Assembly (NCBI RefSeq): GCF_029714305.1
Contig: NZ_CP121647.1
Coordinates: 5,352,501 to 5,416,500, forward strand
Origin: Bradyrhizobium sp. CB3481
GTDB lineage: Bacteria > Pseudomonadota > Alphaproteobacteria > Rhizobiales > Xanthobacteraceae
Length of the DNA stretch: 64,000 nucleotides
Direction of reading: 5' to 3'
The number at the start of each line of letters is the position of its first letter. Within the stretch, counting starts at the first letter, position 1. A program made the translations under genes and the position numbers. The notes under the pieces are model-generated. The model worked only from the letters and a program-made list of their open reading frames with translations. It ran no database searches and was not told the origin of the DNA. Of this stretch, positions 1 through 8,866 are shown one piece after another.

Positions 1-924
1 CTTCTTCAGTTCTTTGCTCGCGCACAGCCAAGCATAGTTGGCATGGAATCCTGCGCCGGTTCACAGTGGCTCGCCCGGAAGATACAGGCACTTGGTCACA
101 AGGTGCGCCTGATCCCCGCGCAATTCGTGAAGCCCTACGTGAAGTCAAACAAGAACGATATCATCGACACCGAGGCGATCGCTGAGGCCGCGACGCGCCC
201 GACGATGCGCTTCGTCGCCGTGAAGGAGGAGGACCAGGTCGATCTTCAAGCGCTGCATCGAATCCGTGACCAGATGGTCGGCTCGAGGACACGCCTGATC
301 AATCAGATGCGGGCTTTCTGCCTCGAGTACGGCGTAGCTTTGCGTCAGGGTGCCGGAATATTCAAACTCGAGTTGCCGCGCGCTTTGAATGACGAAGGAA
401 ACGATTTGTTACCAGTGATGCGTCGCCTGGTCGGCGATCTCTTCGCCGATCTCCGCCGCCTCGAAGAGCGGATCCGCGAAGTGACACAGGAGATCGAAGC
501 GGTCGCCGATCGAGAGGACGTCACACGCCGGCTAATGACAATCCCTGGTATCGGCGCACTGGGTGCGACCGCTGTACTTGCCGCGATCGGTGATGGGCTG
601 CAGTTTCGCAAGGCCCGCGACTTTGCTGCCTGGCTGGGGTTAGTGCCCAGGCAATACTCGACCGGCGGAAAACAGACGTTGCTTGGCGTCAGCAAACGCG
701 GCAATCGCTATGTGAGAAAGCTTCTAGTGCATGGCGCGCGATCCTGCTTCCGGCATCTGGACCGGACGCGTGATCGCTTAGGAAGCTGGCTCGACGGGCT
801 CCAGGCTCGGATGCATCCGAACAAGGCCGTTGTCGCTCTAGCCGCCAAGATGGCCCGCATTGTCTGGGTGGTCTTGAACAAGCCCGGAGCTCTCTACGAA
901 CGCAGAGATCCTGCTTTGACCTGA
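1..924 (+). CDS. IS110-family transposase, 5' end cut by the window edge
   Basis: Open from base 1 in frame 1 to TGA at 922-924. The first visible residues, LLQFFARAQPSIVG, match residues about 44-57 of the copy at 18.1-19.2 kb, so about 43 N-terminal residues lie outside the window. Visible family features are the acidic RuvC-like part (GMESCAGSQW, then NDIIDTEAIAEA), a coiled-coil-like middle, the helix-hairpin-helix-like MTIPGIGALGATAV and the C-terminal transposase domain with RQYSTGGK, which carries the expected nucleophilic serine. No frameshift is present, unlike copy B. It is probably a functional recombinase acting on its own element ends. Confidence 0.9.
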   Translation, partial: LLQFFARAQPSIVGMESCAGSQWLARKIQALGHKVRLIPAQFVKPYVKSNKNDIIDTEAIAEAATRPTMRFVAVKEEDQVDLQALHRIRDQMVGSRTRLINQMRAFCLEYGVALRQGAGIFKLELPRALNDEGNDLLPVMRRLVGDLFADLRRLEERIREVTQEIEAVADREDVTRRLMTIPGIGALGATAVLAAIGDGLQFRKARDFAAWLGLVPRQYSTGGKQTLLGVSKRGNRYVRKLLVHGARSCFRHLDRTRDRLGSWLDGLQARMHPNKAVVALAAKMARIVWVVLNKPGALYERRDPALT

Positions 925-1172
925 CGCTTCTGGCTTCGATTGCAAGGCTCGGGAACAGTGATGACGAAACAGTGGATCAACATGCCGTAAGCCCTGTGCA
1001 AAAAAGCGGGCTTCGTGCCCGAACCATTTATTGGGAACGGCGTGCGCGGATCTCATCATGGCCTGGCTGCAACAGCAGTCCACTCGCGAGAGGCCGGATA
1101 CATTTATGCAACTGGAAGCGTCATTTTTGCTGTTACGACCCCTTGCACGGACGGGGCGGACCATACATAATT
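925..1172 (+). ncRNA. Candidate IS110 guide (bridge/seek) RNA region
   Basis: About 248 bp between the transposase stop and the element end contain no plausible gene, yet match the same region of copy B (17898-18129) almost base for base over about 230 bp. In IS110/IS1111 elements a structured RNA from the element end chooses the target. Strong conservation without coding and the fact that both copies sit at the same place in IS3 orfA agree with that. The exact RNA ends and its guide loops were not resolved. Confidence 0.4.
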
Positions 1173-1425
1173 TCCCAAAGAGATCCTTCAAGGCTGCGTT
1201 ATCCAGCATAGCGTCGGCCAAAAGCCGCTTCAGCCGCGTGTTCTCATCCTGAAGCGTCTTCAGCCGCTTGGCCTCCGAGACCTCCATCCTGCCAAAGTTG
1301 GATTTCAATTTGTAGGTGCTGGCGTCGCTGACGGCTTGCTTGCGATAGATCGGCGACCGAAACGCTGGCCTCGTGCTCCTTCAAAATCCCGATGATCTAC
1401 TCTTCCGAAAGCGGTTGCGCTTCAT
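1173..1425 (-). pseudogene. IS3-family orfA remnant
   Basis: Reading leftwards from ATG at 1425-1423, the DNA encodes a degenerate IS3 OrfA. The start is MKRNRF-like, the frame is lost and regained, and then the leucine-zipper part FGRMEVSEAKRLKTLQDENT followed by RLKRLLADAMLDNAALKDLF is readable. Copy A of the IS110 element cuts it at its 3' end, at the point where OrfA normally passes into OrfB. No OrfB is present here. Upstream (about 1470-1490) lies a GTGACCTTGCCCCACC-type sequence that could be the IS3 terminal repeat. Confidence 0.75.
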
Positions 1426-1787
1426 GCTCGGGGTCCTCGTCTGGGCCAGAGCGAACTTCAAACTAGATTGAGCCGGTGGGGCAAGGTCACTTTACAGACA
1501 GCGCTGGCTACTTGGGGCGCTCGGTCATCTTGTCGGGCCCGATCCACAGAAACGGAGTTGGGCGACGAATTCAGCCGTCTTGGGAAAGGGGCGCGAAAGA
1601 AGCTCAGCAGGTCACGACCTCCGGCGCGGCACACTGGGCGGATGCTAGAGCTTCCGCGTGCCGGACTATTCGACCTGATGGCGTCGCGCTCGGGCGATTT
1701 GGTGGGCCCTATTTGCGGCACGAGAACCTGTGGTGTGTTTTGCTCCGTCGCGTCGGCCTTGTCATTCTGACCCTGCTGATTGGGCCG
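1426..1787. other. Stretch without a recognisable gene
   Basis: Apart from the likely IS3 end near 1470-1490, no coding sequence, RNA or repeat could be supported. Short open frames occur on both strands but none resembles a protein family I know. Confidence 0.5.
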
Positions 1788-1880
1788 AGTTCGCGTCGCG
1801 TCGGTCGCTAAGATGCAGGAGCAGGCAATTGAGCCACTCCGCGCCGATCCGCGCTTCGAATATCCGCCGGATGGGCGCTA
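1788..1880 (+). pseudogene. Relic of bioA
   Basis: About 90 bp on the plus strand translate as [19 protein letters not shown], against [21 protein letters not shown] in the intact BioA at 59.5-60.8 kb (minus strand). Matching continues at DNA level to about 1880 and then stops. Only this fragment remains, in the opposite orientation to the intact gene. It shows that a second bioA copy or a rearrangement once existed at this edge of the glycan cluster. Confidence 0.7.
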
Positions 1881-1935
1881 TCATTGCAACATCTGAAAAC
1901 CAGTACCCAATCACGTCCGAGCTACCGCCTCGCCT

Positions 1936-2682
1936 TCACAACTTAAGTCGCTTGAAAATCCGTTCCGGCATTAGGCGGATGATCAGCATCACCAAAAACC
2001 AGATGGATCGAACGTAAATTACGTTCTTGCGTCGGTTAAGGCCATTCAGCACTGCTTCGCCTACCTCGATCGGGTCACCCGTGAAGATCGCCGGCAGTTT
2101 CATATGGTCCGTCACTCTGGTTCGCACGAAACCGGGCTTGACCGTCATCACATGAATGCTGCTGTCGATCGCCAGGCGATTGCGCAAGCCGGAAAGAAAC
2201 GCCGTGAGCCCCGCTTTCGCAGAACCATAGAAATAGTTGGAGCCCCGTCCTCGATCTCCCGCAACAGACGAGATTCCGACAATGGACCCATGTCCGCGTC
2301 CGACAAATCGTTCCGCAAAGAGACTGAGGATCAGCGCCGGGCCCTCATAGTTTGAGCGCATGATCTGTCGAGCATAATCAAGATCGATTTCGGCGCGCGG
2401 CTGCTCGCCAACGAGGCCCACAAACGAAATTACGACATCCGGAAGGTCGGGCAGCGCGTCGACGAAGGCGACAAATGAACCCGTATCAAGCACGTCAAAT
2501 TGGTGGATGGTAACCTGGCGACCTGTGCGAGCCGAAATATCGTTGGCGTCGCGCTGAAGTTCAGGCAGGAAGCGTCCGGCGAGCCGAACTGTCCACCCGC
2601 CCTTGGCAAAGACATGTGCTGTCGCCCTGGCAATGTCCGACGTGCCCCCCAGAATAAGAACGGCTCTTTTGGCATCATCCAT
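1936..2682 (-). CDS. SDR-family keto-reductase, DprE2-like
   Basis: 248 residues, a short-chain dehydrogenase/reductase. The N-terminal nucleotide-binding loop reads LGGTSDIA (residues about 11-18) and the catalytic motif YGSAK lies near residue 152, with a serine pair (GISSVAG) about 15 residues earlier. The C-terminus has a hydrophobic, basic segment (WFLVMLIIRLMP). This pattern, and its place 9 bp downstream of a DprE1-like oxidase, fit decaprenylphospho-2-keto-ribose reductase (DprE2), which makes the D-arabinose form. ATG at 2682 is preceded by GAGAGGA. It is the last gene of the minus-strand cluster. Function is inferred from family and neighbours; another sugar or lipid substrate is possible. 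Confidence 0.82.
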   Translation of the reverse strand: MDDAKRAVLILGGTSDIARATAHVFAKGGWTVRLAGRFLPELQRDANDISARTGRQVTIHQFDVLDTGSFVAFVDALPDLPDVVISFVGLVGEQPRAEIDLDYARQIMRSNYEGPALILSLFAERFVGRGHGSIVGISSVAGDRGRGSNYFYGSAKAGLTAFLSGLRNRLAIDSSIHVMTVKPGFVRTRVTDHMKLPAIFTGDPIEVGEAVLNGLNRRKNVIYVRSIWFLVMLIIRLMPERIFKRLKL

Positions 2683-2691
2683 CTATTCCTC

Positions 2692-4020
2692 TCAAACTCC
2701 AATTCGCTGGGCAAGGCGCGACTGCAATTTTCCGGACGGGTTGATCGTCCGTCTAATCTCGCGAAAGAAAGACAGATCAGGGTAGCCTGCCTCAAAGGTC
2801 GCTCGTGATTGCCGGGCATCCTTAGCCAGATACAGCCTGCCTCCTGCGGCGACGACGAGTTCGTCCAGCTCATCGAGGAAGGAAAACGTATCGCCCGCGA
2901 TCGGAAAGTCCAGCGCCAGGGTGTAGCCCGGCATTGTAAAAGACAGGGAGCCGCTTCCCGCGCCTAGCTTCTTCAGAACGGCCAAAAACGAGGATCCGCC
3001 GCGTCTCGCGATGCGTTCGAGCATTTCGGCCAAGGTGGCTTCGGCATTCTTGGAAGGAAGCACGCTTTGGTGCTGAACGAAGCCGCGCCGACCATAGATC
3101 CTGTTCCAGTTGCCGATTGCGTCGAGCGGAAAAAAGTGGAGATGAGCGGGGAGCAGAGTGCGGGAGTCTACTTTGCGTGCTCCGGCCCGGAAATAGAGCT
3201 CGTTGAAGGCCGCAACGGTCCTATTGTTCAACACGAACGAGGGAGCATCGACCGGCATCGACAAAAAACGTTTTCGCAGCGGAAAGGGATTTGCGGCCTG
3301 CTTTTCATCGAGTTGCTCAGAAGCGGCATGCTCGCCAAGAAATATCAGCGAGCGGCCGAGATGGGGACCGCGCGCCAAGCAGTCGATCCATGCCACTGAG
3401 TAAGTGACGCTCTCGCTACTCTCCAGTGCAGCGATGGCAGCACCGAGAGAATCGGCCACGATGGTCCGCTGGACGACCCAGCCTGTCTCGACGGAACGCA
3501 ACCTGATCGTCGCCTCGAGAATGGTACCGGTTAACCCCATTCCGCCAATTGTCGCGCGAAACAAATCGGGATGCTCGTCACGCGAAGCGAGAAGCGTTTC
3601 GCCCGTGGGCAGCGCCAATAACAGGCTATCTACATAGCCACCGAAGCCGCCCTCACTGTGGTGGTTCTTGCCGTGGACGTCGGCCGCGATAGCGCCGCCA
3701 ATGCTAACGAAACTTGTGCCGGGAACGACATAGGGAAAAAATCCGCGCGGCAGGAACGTCGCAATCACGTCGGAGAGAAGCAGGCCGGCCTCCAAGGTCA
3801 CACGACCCATCTTCGGATCGAAAGTTCGTATCCGATTGAGGTGAGTAAGCGCGATCGTCTGGCGAATGCCGATGGCTGCGTCCCCGTAGGCCCGGCCATT
3901 GCCGCGGGCGACGGCTTGATCGCCCTGTGCCGTCGCGCGTCGGGCGGCATCGGCTGTACGGGGATGGATCATTTCGGAGTCGATAATGGGATACCGGCCC
4001 CAACCCGAAATCGCTGTCAC
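2692..4020 (-). CDS. FAD-linked oxidase, DprE1-like
   Basis: 442 residues, GTG start. The N-terminal FAD-binding part shows ARGNGRAYGDAAIG (about residues 38-51), the form typical of decaprenylphosphoryl-ribose 2'-oxidase and sugar-1,4-lactone oxidases, followed by PGTSFVSIGGAIAADVHGKN, the flavin pyrophosphate region. The rest matches the DprE1 substrate domain in length. With the following SDR it would oxidise and then reduce polyprenylphospho-ribose at C2 to give polyprenylphospho-arabinose, at the inner membrane. It follows the UbiA fusion gene by 75 bp. D-arabinolactone oxidase is the main alternative, made less likely by the DprE2 and UbiA partners. Confidence 0.85.
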   Translation of the reverse strand: MTAISGWGRYPIIDSEMIHPRTADAARRATAQGDQAVARGNGRAYGDAAIGIRQTIALTHLNRIRTFDPKMGRVTLEAGLLLSDVIATFLPRGFFPYVVPGTSFVSIGGAIAADVHGKNHHSEGGFGGYVDSLLLALPTGETLLASRDEHPDLFRATIGGMGLTGTILEATIRLRSVETGWVVQRTIVADSLGAAIAALESSESVTYSVAWIDCLARGPHLGRSLIFLGEHAASEQLDEKQAANPFPLRKRFLSMPVDAPSFVLNNRTVAAFNELYFRAGARKVDSRTLLPAHLHFFPLDAIGNWNRIYGRRGFVQHQSVLPSKNAEATLAEMLERIARRGGSSFLAVLKKLGAGSGSLSFTMPGYTLALDFPIAGDTFSFLDELDELVVAAGGRLYLAKDARQSRATFEAGYPDLSFFREIRRTINPSGKLQSRLAQRIGV

Positions 4021-4095
4021 TGTCCTGAGGTCCTCATGTTTCGCTCAGCTCGCAATAAAGCAGGATTTCGGCGCAACTAGAAACTCTCGAATGCG

Positions 4096-6009
4096 TCAAA
4101 TGGCAACGATAACTACGGCGACCATCGAGGCGATGGCAATTGCGCTGATAGGGTCGCTCAGCGCAAAGACAATAGGATCATCATCCATTAAACGGCGGTG
4201 TGCCATCATGAGCGCCCTTCCTATCCAATAGAGAAGAATTGGACAGATGAGCCACAATGTGTCGGGATGACGATAGAGCATCTGCACATCGGGAGATCTA
4301 ATATAGAGTGCAAAGATCGTGACAGCGTTTAAGCCAGCCGCAGCAACTAAGGCGGCAACGATATCAAGGTCGCCGATCCTGTAGTCACGACCTGAACGAT
4401 TAGAGAGGCGCTGGTCGAGCCTCGTCGCCAGTTCAACGTACCGTTTGATTAGCGCGAGCGATGTGAAGATGAACATAGAGAAAATGAAAAGCCATTGCGA
4501 AATTTGAATTTCAGCTGCCACGCCACCTGCAACAATGCGTGTCGTGTAGAGCATTGCCAACACAATAACGTCCAGAAGCATCCTGCGTTTCAAATAGATA
4601 GAATAAGCACTTGTTAATAGAAAATAGCCTACCAATACGCCGACAAACTTAAGCGAGATTGTGGTTGCTAGCATAAGGGAAAATAGGAGAAGCCCCGGAA
4701 CCACAAGCAAACCGGTCCGAAGTGGGAGAAGGCCACTCGCAAAGGGTCGAGCGCGCTTGCTAGAGTGCGCACGATCATCCCTAAGATCTAGTAGATCGTT
4801 GAGGATGTAGACAGCTGACGCGCAAGCGCAAAAAGCTAGAAAGGCGATCACATCTGTGATGATGTTAGGCAACGTAAATTGATGGGAGGCCAGCAATGGC
4901 ACAAAAACCAGGAGGTTCTTGACGTATTGGTGGACCCGCAGGGCCTTGAACCACGCCCACCTGCCCACATTCCTGTTGTCTAACGCGACGCAATTGCCCT
5001 TGAGCTCGACGAGCCGAGTCTTTACCGAATTGGAAAGGTCGATACCGTAGGCTTTATCGGCAATCTCCCACACGGGGAAATCTGAGGGACCGTTGCCAAC
5101 GTAATCAAACCCGGTCTTACCGAAGACAGCCGAGAGTATCTCGGCCTTCAAAGGTCCCGACAAATTCGTTTTTTCGTCAGACGCAAACCAACCATCGAAG
5201 ACGCCTAAGTGATCCGCGACGGCCTTCGCGTGCTTCTCGTTGGCTGCTGTAGCCAGATAAACCTTCCTGCCCCGGGCTTTGGCTGCCTGGACTAGATCCA
5301 TAACGCAGGTACTGTACGGGAGCGTCGTATAGTCCAATTCGGATGCCTGGGCAAGCTGATGCTTTACGGCTGCCTTGCCATCGGCCAGAGCGCGGAGCGC
5401 TGCAAGGTTCGCGTGCAACCCAAGAGGCAGTACGTTTAAAAACGACTCGTATAGTAGATCCGTTAGCAGCAACGATCCGTCTAGATCTACGACCAACGGC
5501 TTTTCGCAGGGAAACCCCGTATCAGCGTATTTACCATCATTGCTGGTGCGCCAGATGCCGTCGAGAACTTTCGGCAAAATGTCATCGAGTTGCATCGGAC
5601 GACCGATAAAGGCAATGTAGCCGTCACGATCGACGGCAAACGAGATGGGAATCCCGCAAGAAAAACTCGGTTCGATCCAAAGCTTATTCATTTCGCCTGT
5701 GTAGTCGAATGCGATTCGATAGTTCACATCCGGCAGGTTTTCGGTCAACCACGCTTCCAAGCTAGTTCGAGCCTCATCCGCAGTTCGAGCACGTTCACGA
5801 GCTGCGACTCCGACAACCTGAAGTCCACTATTTTCGTATTTCTCTTGCAGCTGTACCAGATGGGGCATCGTCGCCATACATGGCATGCACCACGTCGCCC
5901 AAAATTCGATGATGTACACTGTCCCGGGCTGGAAGCTCGTGAGGGGCTGGCCGCGCAGCCAGCTCTCCGCTTTGATCGAAGGAGCCAGCGACCCCACACG
6001 CAGTACCAT
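4096..6009 (-). CDS. Three-part protein: thioredoxin-like, HAD phosphatase, UbiA prenyltransferase
   Basis: 637 residues. ATG at 6009 is chosen because GGAGGG lies just upstream; a GTG 33 bases earlier lacks this. Residues 1-150 are a TlpA/ResA-like thioredoxin fold with WCMPC at 40-44. Residues about 170-335 are an HAD hydrolase with DLDGS at 175-179. Residues about 350-637 are a UbiA prenyltransferase with eight or nine hydrophobic segments and NDLLDLRDD at 404-412 followed by SSKRARP, the form seen in decaprenylphospho-phosphoribose synthases. UbiA would join phosphoribose to a polyprenyl phosphate and the HAD part could remove the 5-phosphate. HAD-UbiA fusions are known; the added thioredoxin domain is unusual. 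No signal peptide precedes the thioredoxin part. Confidence 0.85.
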   Translation of the reverse strand: MVLRVGSLAPSIKAESWLRGQPLTSFQPGTVYIIEFWATWCMPCMATMPHLVQLQEKYENSGLQVVGVAARERARTADEARTSLEAWLTENLPDVNYRIAFDYTGEMNKLWIEPSFSCGIPISFAVDRDGYIAFIGRPMQLDDILPKVLDGIWRTSNDGKYADTGFPCEKPLVVDLDGSLLLTDLLYESFLNVLPLGLHANLAALRALADGKAAVKHQLAQASELDYTTLPYSTCVMDLVQAAKARGRKVYLATAANEKHAKAVADHLGVFDGWFASDEKTNLSGPLKAEILSAVFGKTGFDYVGNGPSDFPVWEIADKAYGIDLSNSVKTRLVELKGNCVALDNRNVGRWAWFKALRVHQYVKNLLVFVPLLASHQFTLPNIITDVIAFLAFCACASAVYILNDLLDLRDDRAHSSKRARPFASGLLPLRTGLLVVPGLLLFSLMLATTISLKFVGVLVGYFLLTSAYSIYLKRRMLLDVIVLAMLYTTRIVAGGVAAEIQISQWLFIFSMFIFTSLALIKRYVELATRLDQRLSNRSGRDYRIGDLDIVAALVAAAGLNAVTIFALYIRSPDVQMLYRHPDTLWLICPILLYWIGRALMMAHRRLMDDDPIVFALSDPISAIAIASMVAVVIVAI

Positions 6010-6677
6010 GTTGCCCTCCAAAGCAGTTGCCAAACGCTGCACGGGCTTATGCGCTAACTCGCTTTTCTCTCAGAAACGGGGCACACCGTTTTCAAGGAAA
6101 AGGAGAGCATCGCTCGCCTTGCGTCTGCGTGCACTCACCGCTCCATCAGTGTTGCTGCATCTAATAGCAACAGCCGTGCCAGCTGCCGTTCGCGCGCATT
6201 AAGCGCCTGATGACGCTCCGAAAGCCTCCACGCAGCTTCAAGACAACTAGTGTTGTGAGTCTGACGGGCATTGTAAGATGTCAGAAGCTGAACACGAATC
6301 GCGCGACACGCCGCTCGCAGCGGTGTGGCTTGCCGCTGTGAGCCGCCGAACGGAATTTTCAAATCTCTCTCCTTCAGGCAGGATCAGAAAGTGGCTACGA
6401 TGCAGAGCGGATAACGAGCGAAGGCGGTGGGCTAACGGCGCCGTGTTCGTGGTCGACAATGATTAAGTGGTTCGCGAGCACTGCAGATTGTGCTGCATGA
6501 AGAGATAAGTATCCATGAGTTGGCGATCCAGAAGGGACCTATGACAAGGAAAGCCGGATAGAGTCTTTTTAAACGCTTTTTCCACGCTGCAACCTGTTGC
6601 GCAAGATAACACATCGTGCCGCATCCGCGCGTGATCATGAGCGTCATTTCGCCGGGCAAGATCATTGAATGATCTCT
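6010..6677. other. Non-coding leader region shared with 13.5-13.9 kb
   Basis: No gene was recognised in these 668 bp. The part from 6010 to about 6420, upstream of the fusion gene, is repeated in decayed form at about 13500-13870. Shared blocks include CAACAGCCGTGCCAGCTGC-type and TCAGGCAGGAT sequences, so the two segments descend from one duplication that included this leader. Confidence 0.6.
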
Positions 6678-7070
6678 CTATCTCTGCCTGAAGGTAAAAA
6701 CCTTATGAGCTTGATAGGTCATGAATACGGGACTGCAGACCGCTACCGTGTGAGCAACGAGTTCAAGGTGGTACGCCCACCCGATGGCTGGCGTTATCCA
6801 ATACCTCAAGCCAATGCTCACGAGCCACACTTGGACGAACGCCGCAAAATACACCACCAGGAAACGGAGATACTGTCGCCGCGCGGAGCCTTCAAAAGCC
6901 TGAAAGACATAAATTTTCGACATCAGAAAAGCGGACGTCAGTGCGATGGGAAAAGCCAGCGCGACAGCATACTCAAAGCGCACGGATTTAGAGATCAAGA
7001 TACGACTTAGTATGTTTACTGCCGCAGTGAGAACGCCTACGATTAAAAATCGTGCAAACCGATTTTTCAC
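6678..7070 (-). CDS. GtrA-family small membrane protein
   Basis: About 130 residues with four hydrophobic segments (FLIVGVLTAAVNIL; ALAFPIALTSAFLMS; YLRFLVVYFAAFVQVWLVS; VAVCSPVFMTYQAHKVFTF) and the closing K-x-F-x-F typical of GtrA proteins. GTG at 7070 is preferred because GGAG lies six bases upstream and the length suits the family; the frame stays open to 7241 and a longer start is possible. GtrA proteins help move polyprenyl-linked sugars across the inner membrane. In mycobacteria a GtrA protein (Rv3789) is coded beside dprE1 and dprE2, which supports the same link here. Confidence 0.8.
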   Translation of the reverse strand: MKNRFARFLIVGVLTAAVNILSRILISKSVRFEYAVALAFPIALTSAFLMSKIYVFQAFEGSARRQYLRFLVVYFAAFVQVWLVSIGLRYWITPAIGWAYHLELVAHTVAVCSPVFMTYQAHKVFTFRQR

Positions 7071-7568
7071 AGCAACTCCAGCGATGGTGCACGTCTCCAA
7101 CCTGGGGACATTTTTTAGCCACGAAGGAATTTGTGGAGTTTCCACGGCACCGGAACCTGCAAGTAGATCTTGCATATTGGAAGGTAGGCCATCGCAAGCC
7201 GCATTTTCGCTTGACGTAAGCGCGATGCAAACTTGCCGCACTAGGTTCTATAAATAATCATGGCCGTCTAAAAATTTCGATATCCAGAGATCGGAACGAC
7301 TGCGCGTCCGGATTTAGATTGATGCATGCCATGTGCCTTGGTCGCGCCGATATGGTTGACGAATCCGCAAGATTTACAAGCCAGTCGTCGAATTCGCTCC
7401 GAAGGATTCCGCGCGAGCTAGCCGCCAAACGCGCTTCTCTTCGTAATACGGCGGTTGAGATCTCGAGCTATAGATAGTGAACAGGTCGTTCATAACTATT
7501 TCCTCGCACAGATTATCGGCAGCGTAAGATTTCGAATGGTCCATCGCTGGGGATTGCTCAAAGGGATT
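7071..7568. other. Spacer without a recognisable gene
   Basis: If the GtrA gene starts at 7070, nearly 500 bp separate it from the upstream oxidoreductase gene. No other family-like frame, repeat or clear promoter was identified. The lower GC content is similar to that of the neighbouring cluster genes. Confidence 0.45.
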
Positions 7569-8855
7569 TCAGCATCGTTCGGCGGCCTCCGCCATCGTGC
7601 GGCCAAGGCGGATGCTCTCGGCTACACCACGATCTTCCGGATAATAGAAGCATGTGTCTGCGATCTGCAGACCCTTAATCGGAGTCTGAACCGAAGGCAG
7701 TTTGTTACGAAAATTCGGTTCACACACAGGCTGGGCATAACGAAGGCGGCTAACGTTCGCATCGATCAGATCGTTAGGCTGGATCGTCGGATTGATACGA
7801 CGGATATAGCCGAACGCCTCATCGATAAACTGCTGGTCCTTCCAGCACCATTTTGGTTGGGTAACGGGCAAATAATAGGGAACATAAACGATCGTATCCG
7901 CGAGCGGCCGGAGATTAGAAAACTCGATTAAGCCTGGGATGTCGATATCCTCCGCAACGATGTTCTCCCAAAAATGGGGCGTCACAGACTTACGCAGTTT
8001 GAACACCACGCACACAACTCCGATGTTTCGGATCGCAGCGTATTTATTCTTCCAGTCTTGCGGCAAGTCGGGCACGAGATGATTGACCAGAGGGATTGGC
8101 ACGGTCGAGATCACCGCCTCGATTTCAAACTCCGTGTCTCCCGCCTGCACCAGACGAACGCGGCCGTCTTTCACGACAACGCGTTCTACCGGCGTCCTAA
8201 GATGGATACCACCGCCCTTGCGTCGAATATCATCGGCCATAGCCTCGAGCAGCGTTTCCGATCCGCCGTCAATGTAGCCGAGCCGCTCTTGGAAAATTGA
8301 CCTGCGCGAATTTCCGATGCGTTTGATCCGAGCCGCAATCCAAGATGCCGAGATTTCGTCAGCAAATTCATAGAATTTCAGTTCCTGAAGTCGTTTCCAC
8401 AACTTATTGTACACGGACTTACCCGACCCACGTTCGATCCACTCTCGCGAGGTCAAATGTTCGATCCGGCTGAAATCCCTTGCTTTGGTCGTCAGAAACA
8501 TCTGGAGACCGGTGCGTAGTTTTTCGATCATAGAGAGATGCGGATAGCGCAGCAGGGAAAGTGGATCGCCCCATTTGTGGACGTTGCCGTGAGTAAAGTA
8601 GGCCATGGAAGTGTCTACCCAGCGTATTTTATTCGAAATACCAAGTTCGTGCATCAGCGCAAACGTGGGCGCATCCGACTTGCACACGAAATGGTAGAAG
8701 CGTTCGATCGAGAGCCCGGAAAACTCAAAATGCGCGGCCATACCGCCGACTCTTTCGTCAGCCTCGATCAGGTCGACCTTGTGGCCGAGTGTAACGGCGC
8801 GTTGCGCGGCTGCGAGCCCCATGGGGCCAGCCCCCAGCACAGCGATCTGGCTCAT
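7569..8855 (-). CDS. NAD(P)/FAD-dependent oxidoreductase, amine-oxidase/protoporphyrinogen-oxidase type
   Basis: 428 residues. The N-terminus carries the dinucleotide-binding loop VLGAGPMGLAAAQRA, then an acidic residue (DLIEADERVGG), as in flavin amine oxidases and in FAD oxidoreductases beside polysaccharide genes. The C-terminal flavin loop reads ADTCFYYPEDRGVAESIRLG. ATG at 8855 is chosen because AGGAG stands eight bases before it. It follows the epimerase gene by 11 bp, so the two are almost certainly co-transcribed. The substrate is not evident: it could act on a sugar nucleotide or on the lipid carrier. Family assignment is firm, role in arabinose donor synthesis is inferred only from the neighbours. 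Confidence 0.8.
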   Translation of the reverse strand: MSQIAVLGAGPMGLAAAQRAVTLGHKVDLIEADERVGGMAAHFEFSGLSIERFYHFVCKSDAPTFALMHELGISNKIRWVDTSMAYFTHGNVHKWGDPLSLLRYPHLSMIEKLRTGLQMFLTTKARDFSRIEHLTSREWIERGSGKSVYNKLWKRLQELKFYEFADEISASWIAARIKRIGNSRRSIFQERLGYIDGGSETLLEAMADDIRRKGGGIHLRTPVERVVVKDGRVRLVQAGDTEFEIEAVISTVPIPLVNHLVPDLPQDWKNKYAAIRNIGVVCVVFKLRKSVTPHFWENIVAEDIDIPGLIEFSNLRPLADTIVYVPYYLPVTQPKWCWKDQQFIDEAFGYIRRINPTIQPNDLIDANVSRLRYAQPVCEPNFRNKLPSVQTPIKGLQIADTCFYYPEDRGVAESIRLGRTMAEAAERC

Positions 8856-8866
8856 GCTCACAACTC

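Larger units (their letters stand above)
1..1172 (+). mobile_element. IS110-family element, copy A (left part outside window)
   Basis: The segment from the window edge to about 1172 is nearly identical to a second copy at 17898-19178 on the other strand. Both hold a DEDD transposase gene followed by about 240 bp of conserved non-coding DNA, and both end at GGACCATACAT against the 3' end of an IS3 orfA. Near the terminus copy A carries about 12 extra bases that copy B lacks. The long 3' non-coding part fits the IS1111-like branch, in which a guide RNA lies downstream of the transposase; that role is inferred. Only the right boundary is visible. Confidence 0.8.
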
